Shown here: piece after piece, positions 35,720-44,231 of the stretch | How positions within the stretch are numbered: the stretch's first letter is position 1 | Layout of the letters: each line of letters opens with the position of its first letter | Assembly: GCA_947482345.1 (NCBI GenBank) | Contig: CANKJN010000006.1 | Location: 1 to 54,945 of the forward strand | Length of the DNA stretch: 54,945 nucleotides | Direction of reading: 5' to 3' | DNA from: Spartobacteria bacterium | Lineage (GTDB): Bacteria; Verrucomicrobiota; Verrucomicrobiia; Chthoniobacterales; UBA6821 | Notes under the pieces: generated by a model | Databases searched by the model: none | Seen by the model: the letters and a program-made list of their open reading frames with translations, nothing else | What the model was told of the DNA's origin: nothing | Translations under genes and position numbers: made by a program

Positions 35720-38008
35720 CTAAAACTGGACCTGGACACCGACATACCAGTTGCGCGGCATGGCAGGGTCGATACCGGTCTGGGTGATGCGGGTCGTGTA
35801 CTTGAGATCGAAGAGGTTGTTGATGCCTCCGATGACGCTGAGCCGGTCCTTCAGGAGATTCACCTCATAGGTGAAGTCCCAGACATTGTAGGCCGCCATG
35901 AGGTACTGCTGGGTGTTGTTGTCATTGGCGTAGGCCGAGGCGCTGAATGTCGTGAGCAGACCCAGCTTCAAACGGTCGCGCCAGTTGTAGAGGGCGCCGA
36001 GGCGCAGGAGGTAATCGGGGGTATACTGCGGGGTCTTCCCCTGATACTGGCCGCTGGTGTAGGTACCCTGCTGGAGGGTGTAACCCATCGTGAAGAGCAC
36101 TGAGCCGAAGGTGTCGACGAGACTGTGGATATTCGCCGTGCCCCCTTGCTTGATGTCACCGGGTCCGGTCTGCTTGAGGGTCGAGCGTGTACCGCGCAGG
36201 TCGTCGGCGAGACCCACCGCATCGAGCTGGAGCATGTTGTCCCATCCGATCGTCGAGGAGTTTCCGATCGTCTGGATGATGGTCGTGCTGGGCGTGGGGT
36301 TCACCGAGCCGATCTGGTTGTAGAAGTTCAGGACGAAGTAGCTGCTCTGCCATGCGAGCCAGGGACGGGGATTGCCCCGGAAGCCTCCCTCATAGTTCCA
36401 AGCGATGCTCGGCTGGAGGTTGTTCGGCACGAAGACGTTGGGTGCGTTGGGGATCGACTGACTGAAGGTGACCGGCTTGTAGGACTGGGAGGCGTTGCCG
36501 TAGGCGGTGATCCAGTCGTTGAACTTGTACTCGGCGCCGAATCCCGGGAGCGGTACGAAGGCGTAGTTGCTCTCGTTGGAGAGCGGTTGGCCGGCCTTGG
36601 TCTTGGAGACGTTCACACTCTCGTTGATCGTCTGCCAGATGTTCTCAAAGCGGACGGCGGGGATGAATTGGAACTTCCCGAAGACGAAGCGGTTCTCCGC
36701 GAAGAAGGAGGTATACCAGTTCTGCCGCCAACTCTGGTTGGAGAGCGTGCCGGTCGAGGCCCACGGTTGGGCGCCCGTCTGCTGTGTGAATGGGGACTGC
36801 GTGTTGTAGAGGATCGCTCCGCCGGTGATCGTGTGGGTGTTGCCGAGCCAGTCGTAGTCGTAGCGCAGCTGGGGAAGCAGGCCGAAGGTGTAGAACTGCT
36901 GGTTCTGGATCTGGTTACTCTGCGATTTGGGCCCCGTCGGGATCGTTCCGAAACCGCCGCCGTTCTGACGCTTGCTCCAGCGCCCGTAGTAGTTCCACCA
37001 TCCGCGGAAGCTGAAGAAGGCGCGGTCGCTCAGGTCGTTCTCGTGGATCAGTGAGGCGGCGTAGCGGGTGATGTTGAGATTGTCGTTGAAGCGGGAGGTG
37101 CCGTTCGGATTGGAGTTCCAGTTGACCGCGTTGGGGCCGGTCGCCTTGGTGAGTCCGCCCGGCTCCTGGTTGTAGTTCTGGTAGGCGTCGACAATCAGGT
37201 AGGTGCGCTTCGTCGTCTGCGCCCCCCAGGCGAGCGTGCCGCTCCAGTTGTTGACCGTCCAGGCGCTGTTGGCCTGGCGGAATCCGTCGGTCTGGCGGTG
37301 GTTGTAGTAGCCGTAGTAGCCGAGTTGGCCGACGGTTCCGCCCAACTCGGTGAAGTTGGCGAAGTAGTTGAAGCTTCCGACCGTATTGAGCGAGCGGAGA
37401 CGGAACGGGGTGTCGAGCGGAGGCTTCTCCATGATGTAGTTCACCGCGCCACCAGGTTGGGGCCCGTAGAGAAGGGCTGCCCCGCCCCTCACGATCTCAA
37501 GACGCTTCACCCCGTCGATCGGCGGCGTGTAGTAGGCTTCCGGGTAGCCGAACATGTCGGCGTGGATCGGGATCCCGTCTTTCATTACCTGCATGAACTT
37601 CATGCGGTCGGGAGGAAGGCCGCGCGTGCCGATGCTCACGAGCGGCGTCGACTCCTCCGAGAGGACGACGCCGGCGGTCGTCTGAAGGGCCTGGCGGTAG
37701 TTGTTGTTGTTGATCTGCGGTAGGAGGTTGGGATCGATGTTGTCGGTCCGCTTTCCGGCGAAAATCTCCGCCCCCTCGACATCGGGGAGAAATGGGCTGT
37801 CCTCGGGGGGCTGGAGTTTGTCGATCACTTGAACAGTCTCCATCCGTCGCACCGTCGCCTCCGATTCGCCCTGATCCACGGAAGCCGCGACCGATGCATT
37901 GGTCGGTTCGGCGGCCGCATGCAGCGGAAGATTGAGGGCGAGGCAAGCTGTCATCACGGTGACGGTGAGGACTGCAAGAGGGCGAGGGAGTGGTCCGGTG
38001 AAATGCAT
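35720..38008 (-). CDS. TonB-dependent siderophore/iron receptor
   Basis: Outer-membrane beta-barrel receptor of about 762 residues. A signal peptide (LAVLTVTVMTACLALNLPLHA) is followed by a likely TonB box near MRRMETVQVID, then the plug: VSIGTRGLPPDRMKFMQVMK, DGIPIHADMFGYPEAYYTPP, RLEIVRGGAALLYGPQPGGA, as in FecA-like receptors. It ends in PRNWYVGVQVQF, a barrel-terminating aromatic. Start: ATG 38008, or ATG 38026 six codons earlier. The longer open frame beyond that is antisense to tonB. The ligand cannot be told, but iron chelate is likely from fur, feoB and the tandem operators. Confidence 0.92.
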   Translation of the reverse strand: MHFTGPLPRPLAVLTVTVMTACLALNLPLHAAAEPTNASVAASVDQGESEATVRRMETVQVIDKLQPPEDSPFLPDVEGAEIFAGKRTDNIDPNLLPQINNNNYRQALQTTAGVVLSEESTPLVSIGTRGLPPDRMKFMQVMKDGIPIHADMFGYPEAYYTPPIDGVKRLEIVRGGAALLYGPQPGGAVNYIMEKPPLDTPFRLRSLNTVGSFNYFANFTELGGTVGQLGYYGYYNHRQTDGFRQANSAWTVNNWSGTLAWGAQTTKRTYLIVDAYQNYNQEPGGLTKATGPNAVNWNSNPNGTSRFNDNLNITRYAASLIHENDLSDRAFFSFRGWWNYYGRWSKRQNGGGFGTIPTGPKSQSNQIQNQQFYTFGLLPQLRYDYDWLGNTHTITGGAILYNTQSPFTQQTGAQPWASTGTLSNQSWRQNWYTSFFAENRFVFGKFQFIPAVRFENIWQTINESVNVSKTKAGQPLSNESNYAFVPLPGFGAEYKFNDWITAYGNASQSYKPVTFSQSIPNAPNVFVPNNLQPSIAWNYEGGFRGNPRPWLAWQSSYFVLNFYNQIGSVNPTPSTTIIQTIGNSSTIGWDNMLQLDAVGLADDLRGTRSTLKQTGPGDIKQGGTANIHSLVDTFGSVLFTMGYTLQQGTYTSGQYQGKTPQYTPDYLLRLGALYNWRDRLKLGLLTTFSASAYANDNNTQQYLMAAYNVWDFTYEVNLLKDRLSVIGGINNLFDLKYTTRITQTGIDPAMPRNWYVGVQVQF

Positions 38009-38029
38009 GGGGCGAGGTGAATACATGAG

Positions 38030-38048
38030 ATTGAGACCCAGTCGCAAT
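38030..38048. promoter_or_regulatory. Probable Fur-type operator, receptor side
   Basis: ATTGAGACCCAGTCGCAAT, an 8-3-8 palindrome with one mismatched pair, in the 102-bp divergent spacer between the receptor and tonB. It lies 21 bp upstream of the 38008 start. Confidence 0.7.
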
Positions 38049-38061
38049 AATATTTCTTGAG

Positions 38062-38080
38062 AATGAGACCCAGTCGCATT
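38062..38080. promoter_or_regulatory. Probable Fur-type operator, tonB side
   Basis: AATGAGACCCAGTCGCATT, an 8-3-8 palindrome with one mismatched pair. Its centre is 32 bp (three helical turns) from the centre of the site at 38030, and it lies 30 bp upstream of tonB. TGAGAATGAG in its left half resembles classical Fur boxes. Confidence 0.7.
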
Positions 38081-38110
38081 ACACAATACTCCTCCGTTCC
38101 AAGGAATCCC

Positions 38111-38749
38111 ATGACAACCACCCTGGCCTGCGAGCTTCTGAGCACCCATTCTGGTCGACGCACATTCGACTGGTTTTGGGGCTTTGTTGCCCTCTCCACG
38201 GCACTCCATCTGGCGGTGGTCCTGCTGGCGGTCAGCTGGCATCCCACCCGTCCGCTTCCGGAGAAACCCGAGGATCCCGGCATCGAGGTCGACTTCGTCA
38301 TCGATGCGGCACCGGCAGCCACCGCACCTGCCAGCGCCGTGATGGCCGATGAAAAGGCCCCGATCACCCCCCTCGCCAAGCCCGAGGAGAAGATCGCGCC
38401 GAAAACCTCCCCCTCGCCGGCAGTCCAACCCTTCAAGGCAAGCCGCAACACAACCGCCGGATCATCGACGGCCCGCGGAGTCGCCGTTCCCGCGCCGCAC
38501 GGAAACCCTCGGCCCGAGTACCCCGAAATGGCCAAGCGGAAGGGATGGCAAGGCGAGTGCCTGCTGCGCGTCGCCGTGTCGCCGGAAGGGAAAGCCTCGG
38601 CAGTTTCGGTTCACCGAAGCTCGGGCTACGCCTCCCTGGATCAGGCAGCGCTTGCGGCGGTGCGGCGGTGGAGATTCCTTCCCCAATCCGCTGGCGGAAC
38701 ATGCGTGGCCTCCACGATCGAAGTGCCGGTCAACTTCAGCCTGCTCTGA
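38111..38749 (+). CDS. tonB: Energy transducer TonB
   Basis: 212 residues. One N-terminal membrane helix (FWGFVALSTALHLAVVLLAVSW), a Pro/Ala/Glu/Lys-rich periplasmic linker, and a C-terminal TonB domain: NPRPEYPEMAKRKGWQGECL, VSVHRSSGYASLDQAALAAV and RRWRFLP. It couples the proton-motive force to the divergent receptor. No exbB or exbD lies nearby. ATG 38111 is preferred over the upstream ATG at 38057, which would overlap the operator. Confidence 0.92.
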   Translation: MTTTLACELLSTHSGRRTFDWFWGFVALSTALHLAVVLLAVSWHPTRPLPEKPEDPGIEVDFVIDAAPAATAPASAVMADEKAPITPLAKPEEKIAPKTSPSPAVQPFKASRNTTAGSSTARGVAVPAPHGNPRPEYPEMAKRKGWQGECLLRVAVSPEGKASAVSVHRSSGYASLDQAALAAVRRWRFLPQSAGGTCVASTIEVPVNFSLL

Positions 38750-38762
38750 TTCGAAACTAGAT

Positions 38763-40391
38763 CTAAGGCGTGTAGCGCTGAGCGAGCGGAAGGCGGCGCC
38801 CCATGCCGAAGGCGCGGCCGGTGACCTTGAGTCCGGGAGCGGCCTGTTCCCGCTTGTATTCGTTACGGTCGATCAGCGCGGTGATGCGCCTCACCAGCGC
38901 CTCGTCATGGCCCCGGGCCACGATAGCACTCACCGGAAGGTTCTCCTCCACATAGAGCGAGAGGATCGCGTCGAGCTCATCGTAGGGGGGCAGGGTGTCC
39001 TGATCCTTCTGATCGGGCCGCAGTTCGGCGCTCGGCGCCTTCTCGATCGTCGAGACGGGGATGATCTCGCGGTCGCGGTTGATCCAACGGGAGAGGGCGT
39101 AGACAAGGGTCTTGGGCAGGTCGGAAATCACGGCCAGACCGCCGCACATGTCGCCGTAAAGCGTGCAATAGCCGACGGCCAACTCGCTCTTGTTGCCCGT
39201 GGTCAGCAGGAGACTTCCGAACTTGTTGGAAAGGGCCATCATCGTGATTCCGCGGAGCCGGGCCTGCAGATTCTCCTCTGTGGCATCTTCGGGGCGCCCC
39301 TCGAAGGCTTTGGAGAGCCCCCTCTTCATCACTTCATAGGATTCTTTGATTGGCAGGTTAAGACACTTGATTCCAAGTGTTTCCGCGAGCAGGAATGCAT
39401 CTTTTACGCTTCCTTCCGAGGAATAGGGGCCGGGCATCGCCGCACCGGTGACATGCTCCCTCCCAAGTGCCTCAACGGCCAGAACGGCCGTGAGGGCTGA
39501 GTCAATCCCTCCGCTCAATCCTAGAACCGCACTCTTGAAGCCGCACTTGCGGAAATAATCCCGAAGGCCAAGGACAAGCGCATGGTAAAGTTCGCGGAGA
39601 TCATCCCGGTGATCGCGAAGCAACGGGGCGCTTGGCTCTTCCATCACGGCCAACTCTTCATTGAAGCCCGCCAACTCATGGCAACGGATGCCATCCCCGG
39701 AGATCGCCACAGAGTGACCGTCAAAGACCAACTGATCGTTCCCTCCGACTGAATTGCAATAGTAGATTGGTATCCCAAGTCTTTTTGCCTGAGCATCTAA
39801 CATCTGCAAGCGTCGGGCAGGTTTGCCGTATTGGAAGGGGGAGGCGCTCAGGTTCAGCAGGATCTCTGCACCGGCTGCAGCCAGCTCGGCGGGAGGATCG
39901 GCGCGGTAGAGGGGGCCAGGGAGATAATCAGGCGTCCAGAGATCCTCGCAGATGGTGATTCCGATCCGGCGTCCTCCGAAATTAATCGGCGTGCTTGAGG
40001 CGCCCGGCTCGAAGTAGCGGGCCTCGTCAAAGACGTCATAGGTGGGGAGCAGCCGCTTGTGGATGATCACGGGCGGCTTCCCTCTCTCAAGGAATGCAGC
40101 GGCGTTGTGAAAAGGCTTCCCGTGGCCGGTGGTGTTCCGGTCGATGAAGCCGACGACCAGCGGCACCTCCCCGACGAATGCATGGACCTCCCCAAGCGTG
40201 GCGAGATTCCGCTCCACGAATTCGCCCGCAAAGATCAGGTCAAGCGGCGGGTAGCCCGGGATCGAGAGCTCGGGCGTGATCACCAACTCCGCTCCCTCGG
40301 CCACCAGGGAATGGTAGGCGGAGAGGATCGCCGCGGAGTTCCCGGGGAAATCACCGACCGTCGTGTTGATCTGGGCAATGCCGATTTTCAT
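38763..40391 (-). CDS. nadE: Glutamine-dependent NAD+ synthetase
   Basis: 542 residues. The N-terminal nitrilase-type glutaminase domain has Glu in ITPELSIPGYPPLD, Lys in IHKRLLPTYDVFDE and Cys in ITICEDLW. The C-terminal synthetase has the P-loop LGLSGGIDSALTAV and SPSAELRPDQKDQDTLPPY-type residues (APSAELRPDQKDQDT here). It converts deamido-NAD to NAD. I start at MKIGIAQINTT (ATG 40391); upstream in-frame codons are not homologous. Confidence 0.96.
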   Translation of the reverse strand: MKIGIAQINTTVGDFPGNSAAILSAYHSLVAEGAELVITPELSIPGYPPLDLIFAGEFVERNLATLGEVHAFVGEVPLVVGFIDRNTTGHGKPFHNAAAFLERGKPPVIIHKRLLPTYDVFDEARYFEPGASSTPINFGGRRIGITICEDLWTPDYLPGPLYRADPPAELAAAGAEILLNLSASPFQYGKPARRLQMLDAQAKRLGIPIYYCNSVGGNDQLVFDGHSVAISGDGIRCHELAGFNEELAVMEEPSAPLLRDHRDDLRELYHALVLGLRDYFRKCGFKSAVLGLSGGIDSALTAVLAVEALGREHVTGAAMPGPYSSEGSVKDAFLLAETLGIKCLNLPIKESYEVMKRGLSKAFEGRPEDATEENLQARLRGITMMALSNKFGSLLLTTGNKSELAVGYCTLYGDMCGGLAVISDLPKTLVYALSRWINRDREIIPVSTIEKAPSAELRPDQKDQDTLPPYDELDAILSLYVEENLPVSAIVARGHDEALVRRITALIDRNEYKREQAAPGLKVTGRAFGMGRRLPLAQRYTP

Positions 40392-40404
40392 GGGCGGTGG
40401 CATC

Positions 40405-41088
40405 CTACCAGAATCCCCACTGGCGCGTCGCACAAATGTAGCAGCCGAGGGCAAGATTTGCTGCGGCATGGGCGACAACGCAGGCCGCGAGACTCCGGGT
40501 GCGTGTCGCCACGATGTTGAAGAGAATGCCGGTCACGAACGCCGCGGGCCAATCCTCCTGTCCGTGCACCATGGTGAAGGCCACCACGACGGCCCAGAAA
40601 CTGAAGCGGTTGCTTGAACCGAAGGGAAGTGCCGTGAAGTCCTCCCTCACCAGATAGCGGAGCAGGAAGCCTCTCCAGAAGATCTCCTCGATAAGAGGGA
40701 CAATGATCACCAGACGCGTGAAGCGTGCAACCAACATCCAGGGAGTCAGGCCCGGCACCACTCCGGGATCGAATCCTTCCGTCCTCGCGGCCCTGTGCAG
40801 CACTTCCTGGGGCGAGACCCAGAGACTGAAGACAATCAGCCCGACCACGACACCGAGCAGCAGCTTTCCCGCTGAGCTTCCGCTGAAATCATAACTGTTC
40901 CGGAACCAGAGAAGCGCCGCGGCACAGACCGCCGTCTGGATCGGATAGACCCAGTACATGGGATCGAGCACCACCCCCGCGAAGGATGTGATGCCCATCG
41001 ACTTCGCGGCGGAAACCGCGACCAGCCCCGCCATGAAGAAGACAAAGGGCAATGTGTAGGCAAGCAGATCGCGACGCGGTGTGGCCAT
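40405..41088 (-). CDS. CPBP-family intramembrane protease, PEP-CTERM-associated type
   Basis: 227 residues and about six membrane segments. The CPBP/Abi motifs are EE-x3-R (E134, E135, R139 in PLIEEIFWRGF), FTMVHGQEDW (H175) and VVAHAAANL (H207). The length and the opening LPFVFFMAG ... YPIQTAVCAAALLWFR resemble the CAAX-protease-related family that co-occurs with exosortase and PEP-CTERM proteins; a PEP-CTERM protein is present at 950. The substrate is unknown. Confidence 0.8.
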   Translation of the reverse strand: MATPRRDLLAYTLPFVFFMAGLVAVSAAKSMGITSFAGVVLDPMYWVYPIQTAVCAAALLWFRNSYDFSGSSAGKLLLGVVVGLIVFSLWVSPQEVLHRAARTEGFDPGVVPGLTPWMLVARFTRLVIIVPLIEEIFWRGFLLRYLVREDFTALPFGSSNRFSFWAVVVAFTMVHGQEDWPAAFVTGILFNIVATRTRSLAACVVAHAAANLALGCYICATRQWGFW

Positions 41089-41170
41089 CCATCTTGGATA
41101 ACCGATGTGATGGAGGGTTGGAAGATAGGAGTTGGAAGACGGGGGGGTGGGCCCGTTAGCATCCAACACG

Positions 41171-42052
41171 ATGCCGTCCAAAAAACCCTCCGATCTGTTT
41201 CCCCTGCTGGGCTCCCATGTGCCGACGGTCGGCGGCGTCTCCGCGGCCATCGACCGCGGTGTCGGGATCGGTTGCACGGCGATGCAGATCTTCGTGAAGA
41301 ACAACATGCAGTGGTTCGCCAAGCCGCTGCCCGAAGCCGAGGCGAAGGGCTTCAGGGAACACCCGCTGCGCGGTAAACTCGGCGCCGTCGTCGCGCATGC
41401 CGGGTACCTGATCAACCTCGGCGTCGAGGGGACCGACAACCACGAGAAATCCCTGCGCTCCCTATCCGACGAGATGCTCCGCTGCGAACAGCTGGGTATC
41501 CGTTCCCTGGTGCTCCACCCGGGGTCGCATCTCGGCGCCGGCATGGAGGCCGGCATCGGCTGCGTCGTGCGGAACCTGGATCGCCTGCATGCCGAGCATC
41601 CGGAGCTGAAGGTGCGCATCACCCTCGAGACCACGGCGGGACAGGGGGCCTGTATCGGGGCACGCTTCGAGGAGATCGCGGAGATCCTCTCCGCGGTGAA
41701 GGATCCGAGGCGTCTCGAAGTCTGCCTCGACACCGCGCACGCCTACGCCGCCGGCTACGACCTCGCGGCGCCCAAGGGCGCCGCCAAAACCTTCGCCGAG
41801 TTCGACAGGATCGTGGGCCTCAAGCGCCTCACTGTCCTGCATATCAATGACTCGAAGTCCGCGCTCGGCTCACGCGTCGACCGCCATGACAATCTCGGCA
41901 AGGGAAAGATCGGCCTCGACGCCTTCCGGTGGATCATGAACGCGCCCGAGTTGGCCGCTATCCCGAAAATCCTGGAAACCCCCAAGGGGAAAGACCTCGC
42001 CGAGGATGTGGAGGCAATGAAGCTGTTGCGCGGCTTTTTGAAGAAAGACTGA
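41171..42052 (+). CDS. nfo: Endonuclease IV (AP endonuclease)
   Basis: DNA-repair endonuclease with a TIM barrel and three zinc ions, 293 residues. GSHVPTVGGVSAAIDRGVGI, MQIFVKNNMQW, VVAHAGYLINL, LVLHPGSHLG, ITLETTAGQG, VCLDTAHAYAAGYD and LHINDSKSALGSRVDRHDNL are the family metal and substrate motifs. It cuts 5' of abasic sites. ATG 41171; upstream in-frame codons lie in the divergent spacer with the protease gene. Confidence 0.96.
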   Translation: MPSKKPSDLFPLLGSHVPTVGGVSAAIDRGVGIGCTAMQIFVKNNMQWFAKPLPEAEAKGFREHPLRGKLGAVVAHAGYLINLGVEGTDNHEKSLRSLSDEMLRCEQLGIRSLVLHPGSHLGAGMEAGIGCVVRNLDRLHAEHPELKVRITLETTAGQGACIGARFEEIAEILSAVKDPRRLEVCLDTAHAYAAGYDLAAPKGAAKTFAEFDRIVGLKRLTVLHINDSKSALGSRVDRHDNLGKGKIGLDAFRWIMNAPELAAIPKILETPKGKDLAEDVEAMKLLRGFLKKD

Positions 42053-42068
42053 AGGCATAAAAATACAA

Positions 42069-42108
42069 TCTGGAATTGCTTGCCTGCTATCGCATCAGGA
42101 AATCAGGA
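42069..42108 (+). repeat. 40-bp interspersed repeat, copy 2
   Basis: Matches 17737-17776 with two differences. It is intergenic, between nfo and the pseudo-amidase. Confidence 0.85.
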
Positions 42109-42144
42109 ATGGCGGAAGAAAGGGCTAACCCGGCAGGGCGATAC

Positions 42145-42191
42145 CCGCAACGGCTTCTAAGGAACCGCTGATTTAATCAGCGCTTCCCTAG
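42145..42191 (+). repeat. MITE-like element end with head-to-head termini
   Basis: CCCGCAACGGCTTCTA matches the interior right end of the element at 46947-47220. It is followed by GGAACCGCTGATT joined to TAATCAGCGCTTCC (42161-42187), which puts both terminal repeats back to back, flanked by CTAA and CTAG. It appears to be an internally collapsed copy. Confidence 0.7.
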
Positions 42192-42246
42192 ATGTTTATT
42201 TAAGCCGCTCTACGTGTTGAGCAACGGGTTCCCCGGGGCCAGATTG

Positions 42247-43539
42247 ATGTTGATGGTTAGGTTCGCATGCTTTCTTTGTGCCGCCCTTTTTGTCGGCATT
42301 CTTTCCACTACCCGTGCCGCGATCCAGCCGGGTGACCTTCTTAAGGATCCCTCAAGCGAAGAATGGGCGGCCCTCTCCAGATTCGACGGACGGATGAGCC
42401 GAGCCCGGTTTGAGGAGGGACTGCAGACCATCTTTGATCCCTTTGGCGGGCTGCGGTCCTTTCTCAAAATCACCGACTCCTCCGTGGAGGTCTTTTCCAC
42501 ACCCGTGCAAGAGACTCGGCTCGCCACGATCGGCTTTGCCACCACACAGCAGCCTCCCCCGGCGCGACCTTCACCGGGAGGCCCTACCTTCCAGTCAGGC
42601 TCATCGAATTCTCTCCAGGGTCTGACGCTGATGATCGACCCCGCCGATATCGGAGGGGCTTGGGGACCGATGGAGAATCGCTCCAGCTACTACAGGGGTT
42701 ATGGCCGCATCCAAGAGGGCGATCTGAATCTGCTGGTCTCCAAGCTGCTCGCCGAACGCTTGCGCCAACTTGGGGCGGCGGTTTACGTCACCCGCGACTC
42801 AAGCGAACCCGTCTGCAAGGCAAGCATTCCCGAGGTCGCCAAGATCGTCCCTTCCATGCTTTCGGAGCGCCCCTACATTCTCGCCGGCACCTTCCGTTCC
42901 AGAACCCGGAATATCCGTAAATCCTCGCCCATCTACGAGCGGATCGTGGCCGAAGTCCTGCTGACCAAGAACCTCGAGGCGCGCGCTCGCGCCGAGATGA
43001 GTGCGGGCACCATCAAGCCGGATCTCACGATCGTTCTTCAATTCGATGCATCCCCGGCCAGCCGTCACCTGAAGCTTGCCAAGATCAACCGGAACATCCT
43101 CTTTGTCGAAGGGGCCTACACCGCCCGCGAACTCACCAAGGATCCCCGTCAACGCTACCGATTGCTGACCAAACTCCTGCAGGACGTGACGCCGACAGAG
43201 ACACTGGCTGCGATTGCCATAGCCAATCGGCTAAGCGAGGCAACCGGATTCCCCCCCGTCGGCTACGGGGACTCGAAGACCACCCGCGCCATCGAGGGGA
43301 GCCCCTACGTCGTCGCCCGCAACCTTCTACTCCCCCGCGAACATGAAGGGCCGGTCGTCGTGACGGAACCCTATTTCATGAATGAGCCCGTCACCCTTCA
43401 GCGCCTACTCGCTGGTGACTTTGAAGGGGTCCGGGAGTTTGGCAGCCAACAGCTCCCCAGTATTTACCGTGAGTATGCCGACGCCGTGGCAAACGGCTTA
43501 CTGGACGCTTTTTCCGCAACGAAACCCGAGGAACACTAA
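42247..43539 (+). CDS. Degenerate Amidase_3 paralogue (pseudo-amidase)
   Basis: 430 residues with a signal peptide (MVRFACFLCAALFVGILSTTRA). It is clearly related to the amidase at 19472: same domain order, IQEGDLNLLVSKLLAERLRQLGA against VQEGEMTLMVAKLL, and an almost identical C-terminal QLPSIYREYADAVA. The active site is lost: DPGH has become DPAD (131-134), QEGE has become QEGD (D159) and LHFN has become LQFD (Q265). Only the late Glu is kept (TEPY, E374). It should be unable to hold catalytic zinc, so it may be a peptidoglycan-binding or regulatory pseudoenzyme. The gene is full length and not frameshifted. It lies between two MITE-like ends, and its TAA stop is part of the right one. Confidence 0.85.
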   Translation: MLMVRFACFLCAALFVGILSTTRAAIQPGDLLKDPSSEEWAALSRFDGRMSRARFEEGLQTIFDPFGGLRSFLKITDSSVEVFSTPVQETRLATIGFATTQQPPPARPSPGGPTFQSGSSNSLQGLTLMIDPADIGGAWGPMENRSSYYRGYGRIQEGDLNLLVSKLLAERLRQLGAAVYVTRDSSEPVCKASIPEVAKIVPSMLSERPYILAGTFRSRTRNIRKSSPIYERIVAEVLLTKNLEARARAEMSAGTIKPDLTIVLQFDASPASRHLKLAKINRNILFVEGAYTARELTKDPRQRYRLLTKLLQDVTPTETLAAIAIANRLSEATGFPPVGYGDSKTTRAIEGSPYVVARNLLLPREHEGPVVVTEPYFMNEPVTLQRLLAGDFEGVREFGSQQLPSIYREYADAVANGLLDAFSATKPEEH

Positions 43540-43553
43540 TCAGCGGTTACCTA
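43537..43553 (+). repeat. MITE-like right-end fragment
   Basis: TAATCAGCGGTTACCTA, close to the right terminus AATCAGCGGTTCC-TTAG of the element at 46947-47220. It overlaps the stop codon of the pseudo-amidase. Confidence 0.6.
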
Positions 43554-43603
43554 ATCTCAACCTTCTGCTTGGAGTCCGACAGCGTTCCGCATAGAACTTA
43601 CCC

Positions 43604-43810
43604 ATGACCAACGGCCAAGGCTCCGCAGGCAATGTCATCGCCTCACTGGCGAGTTTCTTCATCCCCGGACTCGGACAGCTGATCCAGGGAAGACTCCTTG
43701 CGGCGATTCTCTTCTTCGTCTTCACCGGCATCCTCTGGATCTTCCTGCTCGGATGGCTCATCCATCTCTGGGCCTGCCTCGATGCCGCCCTCTGGAAACC
43801 CCGCTCATGA
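43604..43810 (+). CDS. Small TM2-like membrane protein
   Basis: 68 residues with two predicted membrane helices: VIASLASFFIPGLGQLIQG then RLLAAILFFVFTGILWIFLL. The FIPGLGQ...G turn is common to small TM2-domain-type proteins. Its stop overlaps the ATG of the next gene (ATGA), so it opens a tightly packed envelope operon. Function unknown. Confidence 0.8.
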   Translation: MTNGQGSAGNVIASLASFFIPGLGQLIQGRLLAAILFFVFTGILWIFLLGWLIHLWACLDAALWKPRS

Positions 43811-44202
43811 ACCGATATCTCCCACTCCTGGTTACCCTCCTGCTGCTGCCCGCCTGCACCAGCCACCTCCAGCAGAAGGAGAACTACCTTCGCCAGGCGG
43901 GATTCCGCCCGGTCACTCCCACGACCCCGGCCCAGATCGCCAGGGCCAAGGCCATGCCGCAGGGACACATCCAGAAGGTCACCCGCAACGGCAAGACCCT
44001 CTTCGTTCTCTCCGATGCGAAGAAGAATCTCCTTCTCATCGGCGGCAACCCCCAGCTTGAACGCTACCAGCAGATCCTCTACACCAAGCAGGTCGATCCC
44101 GCGATCGAGGATCGGGCCTTCGACAAGGCGCTGGAATACGACGGCTTCGGATGGGGCGGCATGATGGATCCCTTCTTCGGGATGCCGATGATGATGTATT
44201 GA
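43807..44202 (+). CDS. Putative lipoprotein A, twin of the one at 46172
   Basis: 131 residues. Lipoprotein signal MNRYLPLLVTLLLLPAC with the lipid-bearing Cys at about residue 17. The body TPTTPAQIARAKAMPQGHIQ, TRNGKTLFVLSDAKKNLLLI and GGNPQLERYQQILYTKQVDP aligns throughout with the protein at 46172 (TTPEQIAHF, TRNGSTLFML, GGESEFQSYQEILYAREVEP). The C-terminus is Met-rich (GGMMDPFFGMPMMMY). Family and function not recognised. It overlaps the preceding gene by four bases. Confidence 0.8.
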   Translation: MNRYLPLLVTLLLLPACTSHLQQKENYLRQAGFRPVTPTTPAQIARAKAMPQGHIQKVTRNGKTLFVLSDAKKNLLLIGGNPQLERYQQILYTKQVDPAIEDRAFDKALEYDGFGWGGMMDPFFGMPMMMY

Positions 44203-44231
44203 TCGACAACCCGGAACCCCCTTCCCAACCG

